Shown here piece by piece: positions 8,075-16,380 of a stretch of DNA of 60,487 nt. Location: positions 1 to 60,487 of the forward strand of contig DASQNU010000218.1 of the NCBI GenBank assembly GCA_035644815.1. Reading direction: 5' to 3'. Each line of letters opens with the position of its first letter. The first letter of the stretch is position 1. A program made the translations under genes and the position numbers. Source of the DNA: Brevibacillus_F sp035644815 (lineage in GTDB: Bacteria; Bacillota; Bacilli; Brevibacillales; Brevibacillaceae). Below the pieces are notes generated by a model. The model ran no database searches and was not told the DNA's origin. It saw nothing but the letters and a program-made list of their open reading frames with translations.

Positions 8075-8108
8075 GGTGGTAGATTAAGGAAGGAAGTAGG
8101 CGTAAACC

Positions 8109-8291
8109 ATGGAAAATATCCATCAGCGTTGCATCGTCTGCGGGGAAGAACGGACAGCAGGAATAGCCATCTGGGACCAGTTCATCTGCCAGCCCTGTGA
8201 GCAAGAGATGGTCAAAACCGACGTGAATGATGAGAAGTATCCGTTCTTCATTCATCAAATGAGGCAGATTTGGCTCAAGAAAAATGCATAA
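8109..8291 (+). CDS. csfB: Anti-sigma-G factor Gin
   Basis: A 60-residue protein with two Cys-x-x-Cys pairs (CIVCGEE and CQPCEQ), matching the zinc-binding Gin/CsfB family. In B. subtilis Gin binds sigma-G and, in the mother cell, sigma-E, preventing premature late sporulation transcription. The tail (YPFFIHQMRQIWLKKNA) is also family-like. The order csfB-yaaO-tmk-darA-yaaR-holB matches B. subtilis except that xpaC and yaaN are missing between csfB and yaaO. A sigma-F-like promoter lies just upstream. Confidence 0.9.
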   Translation: MENIHQRCIVCGEERTAGIAIWDQFICQPCEQEMVKTDVNDEKYPFFIHQMRQIWLKKNA

Positions 8292-8320
8292 CGATTTGAT
8301 GATAACGTGACATTTGCAGT

Positions 8321-8355
8321 GGCATCGGCTCTTTGCTGATGCCCTTTTGCTTTTT
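8321..8355 (+). terminator. Intrinsic terminator after csfB
   Basis: GGCATC (8321-8326) pairs with GATGCC (8338-8343), with extra pairing towards the loop, followed by CTTTTGCTTTTTG. Confidence 0.6.
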
Positions 8356-8375
8356 GTTCCCCACCGGCTTTTCCA

Positions 8376-8384
8376 TGGTACAAT
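8376..8384 (+). promoter_or_regulatory. Extended -10 promoter of yaaO
   Basis: TGG-TACAAT is an extended -10 element 36 bp before the yaaO start. A possible TTGTTC -35 lies 19 bp upstream. Confidence 0.45.
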
Positions 8385-8419
8385 GGAAGCAGTATGAAAC
8401 ATAAGGGACGTGTAGATAG

Positions 8420-9898
8420 ATGGCAAGCAGGGTAGCCGATTTTTGGGAGAGACAAAGGAGAGCTCCGTTGTTTGAAGCGTTGGAGCAGCACGCGGACAGG
8501 CAGCCGTATCCTTTTCACGTACCTGGCCACAAGATGGGGGCAAGCTTTGACAGCGAAGGGAAAGCTCGCTTTCAGTCAATCCTTCCCCTTGATTTGACCG
8601 AGTTGACCGGACTGGATGATCTGCATCAGCCGGAAGGGGTCATCGCCATGGCACAAGAGTTTGCGGCAGAGGCCTTTCACGCAGAGTGGACAAGGTTTTT
8701 GGTTGGCGGCACAACCGTTGGCAATATCGCTTTGATTATGACGGTCTGCAAGCCGGGGGAGAAAATCCTAGTCCAGCGCAACTGTCACAAATCGGTTTAT
8801 CACGGGATCATGATGGCCCAAGCCATTCCGGTGTTTATCGTTCCGGCTGTCGATATATCGAGCGGAGTGGCAGCAGGACTGCGGCGCGAGGATGTAGAGC
8901 GGGCACTGCAGGCCCATCCCGACGCCAAAGCCGTTTTTCTGACCAATCCGACCTATTACGGCATGGGGATTGATCTGGTCAAAATGGCGGCCGTCGTTCA
9001 CCGCCATCACATTCCGCTTTTGGTGGACGAAGCACACGGAGCCCATTATGGTTTTCACCCTGAGCTGCCGCTTTCCGCGATGCAGAGCGGAGCGGATGCA
9101 GCCGTACAGTCCACGCACAAGATGGGGACATCCATGACGATGACCTCCATGCTCCATATACAGGGTGATCGCATCAATCGGGATCGGCTTCAGCGAATTC
9201 TCGGCATGCTGCAGTCCTCCAGCCCGTCCTATCCATTAATGGCTTCACTAGATCTAGCCAGAAGGCATATGGTGTACCAAGCCGGAAAAGAAATCGATCA
9301 GCTCCTGCCGCGACTGGAACGGCTGCGAGAGCAGATTGCTGCGCTGGATTGGCTGGATACGCCGACCTTGACGGAAAACAGCGTTTTTGCCACGCTCGAT
9401 CCGTTAAAGCTGTTGCTTTGTGTGCGCACCGGGATGTTTACCGGGTATCGTCTGCAGGAAATGCTGGAGAAAGAAGGTATCTACCCGGAGTTGGCCCAAA
9501 CTACACATGTTTTGCTAGCAGCCTCGACAGGAACTTCACCCAAGGACGTCGAACAAGTATCACAATTCCTCGAACGTATAAAAGCAGACAGTCTCCTGGG
9601 AGAAAAACTGTCGACGGATATCGGGATACTGGCCTCCAGCTTTTTGCGGGAGCAGGTCCTGCCGATGCATGAAGCGGTGGATGTGGAGACCGAGCGCGTG
9701 CCCTTGCAGCAGGCGATTGGAGGGATTAGCGCGGAGATGGTCATTCCTTATCCGCCGGGTATTCCGCTTTTGCTACCGGGTGAGCGAATCGATTCGCAGG
9801 TGATTGCTCTTTTACAGGAGCTAAAGGCTGCAGGAGCAAGGTTTCAAGGAATCAAAGATCCAGAGCTGCAGATGATCGATACCATCAAGCGGTCATGA
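8420..9898 (+). CDS. yaaO: Orn/Lys/Arg decarboxylase family PLP enzyme
   Basis: 492 residues of the fold-I, PLP-dependent family that decarboxylates lysine, arginine or ornithine. It has HVPGHKMG near the N-terminus, the glycine-rich FLVGGTTVGNIAL, DEAHGAHYG (the aspartate that contacts the pyridine nitrogen) and STHKMGTSMT with the PLP-binding lysine. The C-terminal domain includes IPYPPGIPLLLPGE, typical of this family. The substrate cannot be fixed from sequence; the B. subtilis neighbour YaaO is likewise only a family assignment. It is followed 38 bp later by tmk and probably shares its promoter. Confidence 0.88.
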   Translation: MASRVADFWERQRRAPLFEALEQHADRQPYPFHVPGHKMGASFDSEGKARFQSILPLDLTELTGLDDLHQPEGVIAMAQEFAAEAFHAEWTRFLVGGTTVGNIALIMTVCKPGEKILVQRNCHKSVYHGIMMAQAIPVFIVPAVDISSGVAAGLRREDVERALQAHPDAKAVFLTNPTYYGMGIDLVKMAAVVHRHHIPLLVDEAHGAHYGFHPELPLSAMQSGADAAVQSTHKMGTSMTMTSMLHIQGDRINRDRLQRILGMLQSSSPSYPLMASLDLARRHMVYQAGKEIDQLLPRLERLREQIAALDWLDTPTLTENSVFATLDPLKLLLCVRTGMFTGYRLQEMLEKEGIYPELAQTTHVLLAASTGTSPKDVEQVSQFLERIKADSLLGEKLSTDIGILASSFLREQVLPMHEAVDVETERVPLQQAIGGISAEMVIPYPPGIPLLLPGERIDSQVIALLQELKAAGARFQGIKDPELQMIDTIKRS

Positions 9899-9936
9899 CC
9901 GTTTACAAGCAGCACACATAGTTAGGAGGAGCAGGT

Positions 9937-10566
9937 TTGACCGGCTTGTTTATTACTTTTGAAGGACCGGATGGCGCAGGCAAAACCACACAGGTGCAGA
10001 CATTTGCCAAAAGCCTGGCGGATATGGGCTATGATGTCCTCGTCACGCGTGAACCGGGCGGCACCACGATTAGCGACAAGATCAGAGGTCTGATTCTTGA
10101 CCCTTCTCATACAGAAATGGACGATTGCACCGAGGCGTTGCTGTACGCGGCATCCCGTGCCCAGCATGTGCGAGAAAAAGTGCTTCCGGCGCTGGCTCAG
10201 GGCAAAGCGGTTATTTGCGACCGCTTTGTCGATGCAAGTATTGCTTACCAGGGTTTTGGATTAGGACTGCCTGTGCATAGGATTAAAGAGATCAATCATT
10301 TTGCCACAGGAGGACTTGTCCCTGATCGCACCTACTTGCTTGACATACCCGTAGCGATCGGTCGTGCCCGACTGCAGGCAAGAGCGGGTCTGGACCGCAT
10401 TGAGCAAAAGGAATCCGGCTATCATGAGCGTGTTCGGGATGGATTTATGGAAATTGCTAGCGAGAATCCGACACGCATCTGCTTGATAGATGCCAATCGC
10501 AGTATGGAGGAAGTGTCCGCAGCTATTCTGTCAGACTTCTCCCAATGGGCTGCTTCCAGAAAGTAA
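9937..10566 (+). CDS. tmk: Thymidylate kinase
   Basis: Phosphorylates dTMP to dTDP for DNA synthesis. 209 residues with the P-loop FEGPDGAGKTTQ (about 8-19), the DR(Y/F) motif in CDRFVDASIAYQG, TREPGGT, and a lid with RAGLDRIEQ. It starts at TTG, strongly supported by AGGAGGAG at 9924-9931. It is followed by darA, as in B. subtilis, where tmk, darA, yaaR and holB form one operon. Confidence 0.95.
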   Translation: MTGLFITFEGPDGAGKTTQVQTFAKSLADMGYDVLVTREPGGTTISDKIRGLILDPSHTEMDDCTEALLYAASRAQHVREKVLPALAQGKAVICDRFVDASIAYQGFGLGLPVHRIKEINHFATGGLVPDRTYLLDIPVAIGRARLQARAGLDRIEQKESGYHERVRDGFMEIASENPTRICLIDANRSMEEVSAAILSDFSQWAASRK

Positions 10567-10597
10567 CACCACTACAAAGCGGAAAGGGTGAGATACA

Positions 10598-10927
10598 ATG
10601 AAAATGGTGATCGCTGTTGTGCAGGACAAGGATAGTGGACGACTGTCGCAGGTGCTGGTCAAAAACGGATTTCGTGCGACAAAGCTGGCTAGTACAGGCG
10701 GTTTCTTGCGGGCCGGGAATACCACTTTTCTCATTGGAACGAACGACGAGAGCGTTCCCGAGGTAATTGAGCTGATTCAGCAGAGCTGCAAATCCCGTAA
10801 ACAGATGGTAACTCCCGTATCCCCACTGGGCAATGCCGTGGACTCTTTCATGCCTTATCCGTTGGAAGTACAGGTGGGGGGAGCAGCGGTGTTCGTCTTG
10901 GATGTAGAGCACTTCCATTCGTTCTAA
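10598..10927 (+). CDS. darA: Cyclic di-AMP receptor DarA (PII-like)
   Basis: 109 residues of the YaaQ/PstA family: small trimeric PII-like proteins that bind cyclic di-AMP. The family signature around RATKLASTGGFLRAGNTTFLIG is present, and MVTPVSPLGN follows the loop. The downstream target in B. subtilis is not firmly known. It lies between tmk and yaaR in the conserved operon. Confidence 0.93.
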   Translation: MKMVIAVVQDKDSGRLSQVLVKNGFRATKLASTGGFLRAGNTTFLIGTNDESVPEVIELIQQSCKSRKQMVTPVSPLGNAVDSFMPYPLEVQVGGAAVFVLDVEHFHSF

Positions 10928-10975
10928 GGCGATCGGCAAAAGCGTGTACACAGCGCGGAAAGCAGAGGTGACAGC

Positions 10976-11422
10976 ATGAAAATTGGTGATGGTTTACGAC
11001 CTCAGTTTGACCCATTGAAGCCAAATGACTCTCGAAAAAACAGTCCAGCCGAGCGAATCAATTTTGGTGAGCTTGTAAAAGGGCAAGGGGAGCGGATGTC
11101 GCAGGAACGATTGACCGAGATGTTGAATGAGATCGACAAGCAGAGCCAGATTCTTGCTCGTTCACGCTCTGTTCGCGATTTTTATCTGTATAAAAATCTA
11201 GTCAAACGATTCATGGAGGAAGCGGTCAAGTATGGCGTTTCCCTCGATGATCGAAAAGGAATGAATCGGCGGGGCAGAAGCCGACTCTACAAAATTATCA
11301 AGGAAGTAGATTCTCATTTGCTGCAGCTCGCGGATGACTTGATCAGCGAGCAGGCGCCGATGATCGACCTATTGGCGCGAATTGGCGAAATTCGCGGAAT
11401 GTTGATCAATCTTTATTTCTAG
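10976..11422 (+). CDS. yaaR: YaaR family protein (DUF327)
   Basis: 148 hydrophilic residues rich in helix. The C-terminal half (RSRLYKIIKEVDSHLLQLADDLI, then IGEIRGMLINLYF) matches the conserved YaaR/DUF327 pattern. The function is unknown. It sits 13 bp before holB, probably in one transcript. Confidence 0.85.
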   Translation: MKIGDGLRPQFDPLKPNDSRKNSPAERINFGELVKGQGERMSQERLTEMLNEIDKQSQILARSRSVRDFYLYKNLVKRFMEEAVKYGVSLDDRKGMNRRGRSRLYKIIKEVDSHLLQLADDLISEQAPMIDLLARIGEIRGMLINLYF

Positions 11423-11435
11423 GTGTGACGAAACC

Positions 11436-12413
11436 ATGACATGGAAACAGATACAGCAGCCGCGGGTGGCGGAAATACTGGAAGGCAGCTTGCGCCATGA
11501 TCGGCTTGCGCATGCCTACTTGTTCGCCGGCCCCCGCGGCGCGGGCAAGATGGAGATAGCGCTCCATCTTGCCCAATCGCTTTTTTGTACAGAGCTAGTC
11601 CATGATGCATGCGGTGAGTGTCTGCAATGTCACCGCATCGAGACAGGAAATCACCCGGACGTGCATATTATCGTGCCGGATGGGGCCTCGCTCAAGATTG
11701 ACCAAGTACGTGCGTTGCAAAAAGAAATGACGATGCGTGCCGTAGAAGCGGGACGCAAGGTCTATGTGTTGGAGCATGTAGACCGGATGACGACGCAGGC
11801 AGCCAACAGCCTGCTGAAATTTTTGGAAGAGCCGCCGAGCGGTGTAGTAGCAATATTGATTACAGAGAATAGCCATGCTGTGCTCCCGACCATTCTCTCT
11901 CGTTGCCAGATCCTCCCGTTTGCCCCGTTGCCTGCAGAAAATATCGCGGCAAAGCTGGCAGCGGAGGGGATTGCCCCCGGTATTGCGAGAGTCGCCTCCC
12001 AAATTACAACTGATTTAGTGCATGCAAGGGAACTTAGCCAGTCAGAATGGTTTGCACAGCTTCGAAATATAGTGATACAATTGGTACAGGAAATCAAACA
12101 GCGCAATTCTCTTGCGCTCTTTACCATACAGGATCAATTAGCAAAGAACGATAGATTGAAGGAGGAACTAGCCCTCTTTCTGGATTTGCTCATCCTTTGG
12201 CTGCGAGATATCCTTTATGTGCAAGTGGGGAGAGAGACCCGTCTGATCAATAGCGACCAACAGGATGTGCTTCAAGGACAAGCCTTGGTATGGACTCAAA
12301 CCGAGCTCTTGCACGGAATCGATGTAGTCATGGATACAAGAAAGCGGATAGAGCGAAACGCCAATGCGCAATTGGCGCTAGAGAGGTTGGTTCTCCAAAT
12401 CCAGGAGGGATAA
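11436..12413 (+). CDS. holB: DNA polymerase III subunit delta prime
   Basis: Clamp-loader subunit, 325 residues. It has a P-loop-like AGPRGAGKMEIAL in which the Thr after Lys is Met, fitting the non-hydrolysing role of delta prime. A zinc module (CGECLQCHRIETGNHPD) and SRCQILPF (the SRC motif) are present. It complements dnaX from the first part of the window. It starts at an ATG 13 bp after yaaR and ends 3 bp before ricT. Confidence 0.95.
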   Translation: MTWKQIQQPRVAEILEGSLRHDRLAHAYLFAGPRGAGKMEIALHLAQSLFCTELVHDACGECLQCHRIETGNHPDVHIIVPDGASLKIDQVRALQKEMTMRAVEAGRKVYVLEHVDRMTTQAANSLLKFLEEPPSGVVAILITENSHAVLPTILSRCQILPFAPLPAENIAAKLAAEGIAPGIARVASQITTDLVHARELSQSEWFAQLRNIVIQLVQEIKQRNSLALFTIQDQLAKNDRLKEELALFLDLLILWLRDILYVQVGRETRLINSDQQDVLQGQALVWTQTELLHGIDVVMDTRKRIERNANAQLALERLVLQIQEG

Positions 12414-12416
12414 ACC

Positions 12417-13232
12417 TTGTACGAGGTAGTAGGTGTCCGCTTTAAAAAAGCGGGTAAAATATATTACTTCGATCCCGACAAGCTCTCGATCGAGAAAGAT
12501 AGTCATGTGATCGTCGAGACAGCGCGCGGGGTTGAATACGGGAAAGTCGTCGTTGGGCAAAAAACGGTTGGAGAGTCAGATGTCGTCCTGCCATTGAAAA
12601 AAGTGATCCGGGTGGCCGATGACCGGGATGCTTCACAGGTTGAAGAAAACAAGAAAGCGGCGAAAAACGCTTTTTCCATTTGCCAGACCAAGATCAAGGA
12701 ACACAAGCTTGATATGAAGCTGGTAGATGTTGAATATACATTTGACCGTAATAAAATCATCTTTTACTTTACGGCAGATGGTCGGGTCGATTTTCGTGAG
12801 CTCGTCAAAGATCTGGCAGCCGTATTCCGCACGCGTATCGAGCTGCGGCAGATCGGCGTGCGAGACGAGGCAAAAATGCTGGGCGGGATTGGTCCATGCG
12901 GCCGATTGCTCTGCTGCTCTACGTTTTTGGGGGATTTTGAGCCCGTCTCGATTAAGATGGCAAAAGACCAAAACCTATCGCTTAATCCGGCGAAAATCTC
13001 CGGGCTTTGCGGTCGGTTGATGTGTTGTTTGAAATACGAAAATGACAACTACGAAGGCAGCAAGGATGAATTGCCAGGTGTGGGTGCGTACGTCATGACT
13101 CCAATGGGAGAAGGACGTGTGGCAAGCGTTAATATTCTGGATTTGACCGTGCAGGTAGAATTGAAGGATAAAATGCGCATGCTCGAATTCACGCTGGATG
13201 AAATCGTCCTGACGGAGTTGGCAAAGGATTAA
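12417..13232 (+). CDS. ricT: RicT/YaaT, PSP1-domain protein of the Y-complex
   Basis: 271 residues with a PSP1 domain. A cysteine-rich segment (CGRLLCC near 161 and CGRLMCC near 198) matches the residues that hold iron-sulfur clusters in the RicA-RicF-RicT complex. In B. subtilis this complex aids RNase Y in mRNA maturation and stimulates the Spo0A phosphorelay, so it links to sporulation, competence and biofilm formation. It starts at TTG with AGGAGG at 12403-12408 and is tightly coupled to holB. Confidence 0.94.
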   Translation: MYEVVGVRFKKAGKIYYFDPDKLSIEKDSHVIVETARGVEYGKVVVGQKTVGESDVVLPLKKVIRVADDRDASQVEENKKAAKNAFSICQTKIKEHKLDMKLVDVEYTFDRNKIIFYFTADGRVDFRELVKDLAAVFRTRIELRQIGVRDEAKMLGGIGPCGRLLCCSTFLGDFEPVSIKMAKDQNLSLNPAKISGLCGRLMCCLKYENDNYEGSKDELPGVGAYVMTPMGEGRVASVNILDLTVQVELKDKMRMLEFTLDEIVLTELAKD

Positions 13233-13264
13233 TACGCGTCGGTTAACGGAGATGGGGTGGGGTA

Positions 13265-13660
13265 GTGGAAAAACGAGAAATCTTCGTAAAGATGGCCAGT
13301 ATCGAAGAGCGAGTTGGCCACCTACACCGAGAGATTGGTGAATTAAAAGACGTTATTGTAGAATTGATGGAAGAGAACGTTCAACTGCTCGTTGAAAACG
13401 AACATCTTCGCAATCGGTTGCATACAAAAACAGCAGAACGACCGAAAAAAGAGGCCGAGAAAAAAGTCTCCCACTCCAACCATCAAGTAAGCAAGAAAAC
13501 AGCGAAAGAGAAAGACAAGAAGATCGTGGGGGAAGGATACGATAACCTGGCGAGATTGTACGCCGAGGGTTTTCATATATGCAATGTCCACTACGGCAGC
13601 TTGCGCAAAGAGGGCGATTGTTTGTTCTGCCTGTCCTTCCTCAGTGGAGGAGCGAAATAA
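13265..13660 (+). CDS. yabA: Replication initiation control protein YabA
   Basis: 131 residues from a GTG start. The N-terminus (to about 60) is a leucine-zipper coiled coil that tetramerises, followed by a Lys/Glu-rich linker. The C-terminus is a zinc module HICNVHYGSLRKEGDCLFCL. YabA binds DnaA and the DnaN clamp and limits reinitiation. It is the last gene of the tmk-yabA run; a terminator and then repeat copy 1 follow. Confidence 0.93.
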   Translation: MEKREIFVKMASIEERVGHLHREIGELKDVIVELMEENVQLLVENEHLRNRLHTKTAERPKKEAEKKVSHSNHQVSKKTAKEKDKKIVGEGYDNLARLYAEGFHICNVHYGSLRKEGDCLFCLSFLSGGAK

Positions 13661-13677
13661 CGAATAGACAAGGAAAA

Positions 13678-13713
13678 GACCTCGACCTAGAGAAAAGGTC
13701 GTGGTTTTTTTTC
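13678..13713 (+). terminator. Intrinsic terminator after yabA
   Basis: CTCGACCT (13681-13688) pairs with AGGTCGTG (13696-13703) with one mismatch, followed by TTTTTTTT. Repeat copy 1 begins about 18 bp further on. Confidence 0.8.
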
Positions 13714-13730
13714 TTTTATAACAAGGGGCT

Positions 13731-14210
13731 GTGGTGGGGAGAGCATGTCTCGCAACTCCGCTTCATTCTACGCCCCGCTGTGGGCAGTGCCTGTCCGCTC
13801 CGCAGCAAATCGCAGGGGTCCGTAAAAGCAATAGCCGCTACGTAGCAGGCGCAAGTTGCGGCCCTTATTCCTGCGATTCACTGCTCCACTGGGTCGGGCT
13901 CCGCAGGCGCTCCGTTGCGAAACATGCTCTCCAGCGTAGCACGTGCATTCTTGCTTTTCTTTTAATCCGTACGAGTTTATGCATTAGTAACGTGAGGAAG
14001 GGAAGAGAGGGATGGGCGGAGTCTTTGTCACACTTACTCAGGTGGAGCTGCCAAAAACGGTACAAGCTTGTCGCGCAACCTCCACGTTTGAATATGCTTC
14101 CTCGAAATTTTTGCGTGACGTACCGTTTTTGGAAGCGGAACCGGACAGAAACACTCCCTTGTAGGTGTGGCAAGAACGCAGCCCAGGCCTCTCTTCCCTT
14201 CCCCCACCAC
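13731..14210 (+). repeat. Structured dispersed repeat, copy 1 (full length, 480 bp)
   Basis: The ends are GTGGTGGGGA and TCCCCCACCAC, complementary terminal repeats. Module A is a long hairpin: arms 13738-13756 and 13914-13932 match at 18 of 19 positions, with a nested inner palindrome around AATCGCAGG/CCTGCGATT. Module B (13994-14202) is a second long hairpin. It is closed by a perfect 15-bp stem (13996-14010 with 14188-14202) and has an inner perfect 13-bp stem, CCAAAAACGGTAC (14051-14063) with its complement (14120-14132). No convincing ORF is present. Related copies lie at 32224-32570 and 51925-52438. No known element is recognised; it could be a MITE-like element, a structured RNA, or both. 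It fills most of the 600-bp gap between yabA and yabB. Confidence 0.88.
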
Positions 14211-14262
14211 AATGTTTGCTTGGAAGAGCCAATTTTTCTACATATAGAGGGGTAACAAGTCT

Positions 14263-15030
14263 ATGCTAGAGGAAAAAAACGTTCCGCTGTATGAATCGGA
14301 ACGAATCGACGATCTGCTCACCCATGAAATGAAGATCATTCAGAGCAAGGAAGTATTCTGCTTCTCCTTGGATGCGGTATTGCTGGCGAGATTCGCCTCT
14401 GTGCCAAAGCGCGGGAGAATCCTCGATCTGTGCACGGGCAACGGAGCCATTCCATTGATCATGAGCACGCGGACGCAGGAAGCCACGTTTGACGCCGTAG
14501 AGATTCAGCCAAGGCTGTATGATATGGCGAGCCGTAATGTCCGCCTGAACAGCTTGGAAGCGCGGATGACGGTGCACCATGGAGACGTCAAGGACGCAGT
14601 CGAGGTGTATGGTCATCAAAAGTTTGATCTGATTACCTGCAATCCTCCTTATATGCCGCCAGCCAGTGGCGAGCAAAACATCAATGAACACTACGCTCTA
14701 GCACGTCATGAGATCCTGCTGAATCTGGAGGATGTCATTCGCGTAAGCAGCAAGCTGGCCAAAAACGGTGGAAAAATCGCGTTGGTTCATCGGGCTACTC
14801 GATTAATCGATATCGTGACCTTGATGAGGCAATATGGCATCGAACCCAAGCGCATGCGCTTTGTCCATCCGAAAAGGGATGCTGAACCCAATATCGTACT
14901 GGTAGAGGGCATCCGTGGCGGCAAGCCGGAGCTCCGCATTCAGCCTCCCCTGATTGTGTATGAGGCGGAAGAGGTATACTGTGATGAATTACAGGAAGTT
15001 TACTATGGAAGACGAGATTCCCTCACATAA
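14263..15030 (+). CDS. yabB: tRNA1(Val) adenine-N6 methyltransferase-like protein YabB
   Basis: 255 residues of the SAM-dependent methyltransferase family. It shows the SAM-binding motif LDLCTGNGAIPLIM and the NPPY motif (CNPPYMPP) used by N6-adenine methyltransferases. It resembles TrmN6/YfiC, which methylates A37 of tRNA1(Val) in E. coli; the substrate here is inferred. It starts at an ATG about 50 bp after repeat copy 1. Its end overlaps yazA. Confidence 0.88.
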   Translation: MLEEKNVPLYESERIDDLLTHEMKIIQSKEVFCFSLDAVLLARFASVPKRGRILDLCTGNGAIPLIMSTRTQEATFDAVEIQPRLYDMASRNVRLNSLEARMTVHHGDVKDAVEVYGHQKFDLITCNPPYMPPASGEQNINEHYALARHEILLNLEDVIRVSSKLAKNGGKIALVHRATRLIDIVTLMRQYGIEPKRMRFVHPKRDAEPNIVLVEGIRGGKPELRIQPPLIVYEAEEVYCDELQEVYYGRRDSLT

Positions 15031-15289
15031 AAGTCATTTTGTCTATATCCTCCGCTGTGCGGACGGAACGTTGTACACCGGTTATACAACGGAGCTTCCC
15101 CGGCGCATCCAGATGCATAATGACGGCAAGGGTGCGAAGTATACGAGAGGGCGAGGGCCAGTTGAACTGCTGTACGCTGAAGAGGGAGAAAGCCGTTCGT
15201 GGGGGACCAGACGGGAGAACGAGATCAAGCGTCTCACACGCGGGGAAAAGGAAGAATTAATCCGTACAGGGGGCACCATGCGCCAATGA
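15005..15289 (+). CDS. yazA: GIY-YIG nuclease family protein YazA
   Basis: 94 residues of the small UPF0213 type with GIY-YIG motifs: FVYILRCADGTLYTGYT (motif YIL...YTG), conserved Arg in PRRIQMHN, and the later Glu in RRENEIKRL. Such proteins are single-domain putative nucleases of unknown role. The ATG at 15005 is chosen for homology and for AGGAAG at 14993-14998; the ATG at 14984 is an alternative. It overlaps yabB by 26 bp, and its stop overlaps the rsmI start as ATGA. Confidence 0.87.
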   Translation: MEDEIPSHKSHFVYILRCADGTLYTGYTTELPRRIQMHNDGKGAKYTRGRGPVELLYAEEGESRSWGTRRENEIKRLTRGEKEELIRTGGTMRQ

Positions 15290-16170
15290 AGATACAAAAA
15301 AGCTTTCAAACAGATCAGGGGGGTGTGCTGTATCTGGTGGCCACTCCGATCGGCAATCTGGATGATATCACGGTGCGGGCACTGGAGACGCTGAAGTCCG
15401 TTGATGTGATCGCGTGTGAAGATACCCGCCAGACCCGCAAGCTTCTGAACCACTTTCAGATCGAAAAGCGGACAGTCAGCTATCATGAGCATAATAAAGA
15501 AACAAGCGGTTCCGGACTTTTGCAATGGCTGGAGGAGGGTAAAAAAATCGCGCTGGTGAGTGATGCGGGACTCCCTGCCATCTCCGATCCGGGAGCAGAC
15601 CTCGTGCGTGATGCCTCGGTTGCCGGCTTTTCCGTGATTCCAATCCCGGGGGCAAATGCTGCATTGAGCGCATTGATCGCATCCGGTCTTCCAACAGAAC
15701 GGTTTTTGTTTGTCGGATTTTTGCCGCGTGAAAAGAAAGAGCGGCGTGCGGAACTGGAGCGGCTGCGTCGATATCCAGAGACGCTGCTTTTTTATGAAGC
15801 ACCGCACCGCATTGAAAAGACGATCGCCGATATGCAGGAGGCATGGGGAGATCGTCAGGCTGTATTGGCAAGAGAATTGACCAAGCGCTATGAGGAATTT
15901 GCCCGCGGAACGCTATCGGAGCTGATTCAATTTCTGGAGGAGACCGAAGCGCGAGGCGAGTATTGCATCGTAGTGGAAGGCAATACGGGTCAAACCCAGG
16001 AGCAGGAGGATGGCGACACGATCTGGTGGCAAGCGCTTGGCATGAATGAACACGTCGATCATTATGTCGCCCAGGGCATGTCCAATAAGGAAGCGATCAA
16101 GAAGACGGCGGAGGATCGCGGGTTGTCGAAGCGTGATGTGTATAATGCTTACCACCGGGAAGAGGAGTAA
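15286..16170 (+). CDS. rsmI: 16S rRNA (cytidine-1402-2'-O)-methyltransferase
   Basis: 294 residues of the tetrapyrrole-methylase-fold family. It has LYLVATPIGNLDDIT, CEDTRQTRKLL, ALVSDAGLPAISDPGADLV and FVGFLPR, all typical of RsmI. It methylates the ribose of C1402 in the ribosomal P site together with RsmH. The start is the ATG at 15286 overlapping the yazA stop. The C-terminal SNKEAIKKTAEDRGLSKRDVYNAY is the usual helical tail. Confidence 0.95.
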   Translation: MKIQKSFQTDQGGVLYLVATPIGNLDDITVRALETLKSVDVIACEDTRQTRKLLNHFQIEKRTVSYHEHNKETSGSGLLQWLEEGKKIALVSDAGLPAISDPGADLVRDASVAGFSVIPIPGANAALSALIASGLPTERFLFVGFLPREKKERRAELERLRRYPETLLFYEAPHRIEKTIADMQEAWGDRQAVLARELTKRYEEFARGTLSELIQFLEETEARGEYCIVVEGNTGQTQEQEDGDTIWWQALGMNEHVDHYVAQGMSNKEAIKKTAEDRGLSKRDVYNAYHREEE

Positions 16171-16190
16171 AGCGGATCATTAGGCAGGAC

Positions 16191-16220
16191 TTGATTTTTT
16201 GGAGGATTTGTGGGTATATA
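16191..16220 (+). promoter_or_regulatory. Putative promoter of an antisense RNA
   Basis: TTGATT (16191-16196) and TATATA (16215-16220) are 18 bp apart. An RNA from here would start near 16227 and meet the plus-strand terminator at 16331-16379. The surrounding sequence is very AT-rich, so the exact boxes are uncertain. Confidence 0.4.
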
Positions 16221-16226
16221 AGTTAT

Positions 16227-16380
16227 ATAACTACTATAAGAACGATATACTGAAAAAAGACCGCTGGTGTTGGTCGCACCAAACGGTCTTGCACAATAGC
16301 GGTTCCCTATAGGGGACGGCTCTAGGTTGGGAAGTAGATCACTTTGGATGACGAACTCAAGGGTGATCTACTTCTTTTTG
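16227..16380 (+). ncRNA. Predicted antisense (antitoxin) RNA of a type I TA locus
   Basis: No protein is encoded. The RNA would run from the promoter at 16191-16220 to a strong terminator: GAAGTAGATCAC (16331-16342) with its perfect complement (16363-16374), then TTTTT. It would be complementary to the last codons and the 3' part of the minus-strand toxin mRNA over about 130 nt. This convergent 3' overlap is the layout of B. subtilis txpA/RatA, bsrG/SR4 and bsrE/SR5, where the antisense RNA drives RNase III cleavage of the toxin message. Expression is inferred from signals only. Confidence 0.6.
16252..16290 (-). terminator. Terminator of the toxin mRNA
   Basis: Read on the minus strand, AAGACCGTTTGGTG pairs across a short loop with CACCAGCGGTCTT (plus 16257-16290, one bulge) and is followed by TTTTTT (plus 16253-16258). 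Confidence 0.75.

Noticed and set aside
13731..14210. The repeat as a degenerate group II (IIC) intron
   Set aside because: Insertion near terminators is suggestive, but there is no GTGCG-type 5' end, no domain V/VI hairpin and no reverse-transcriptase frame.
13731..14255. A plus-strand 174-codon open frame and others across repeat copy 1
   Set aside because: The frames run through hairpin arms, are rich in Arg, Cys and Ser, lack ribosome sites and are not shared between copies, so they are incidental.
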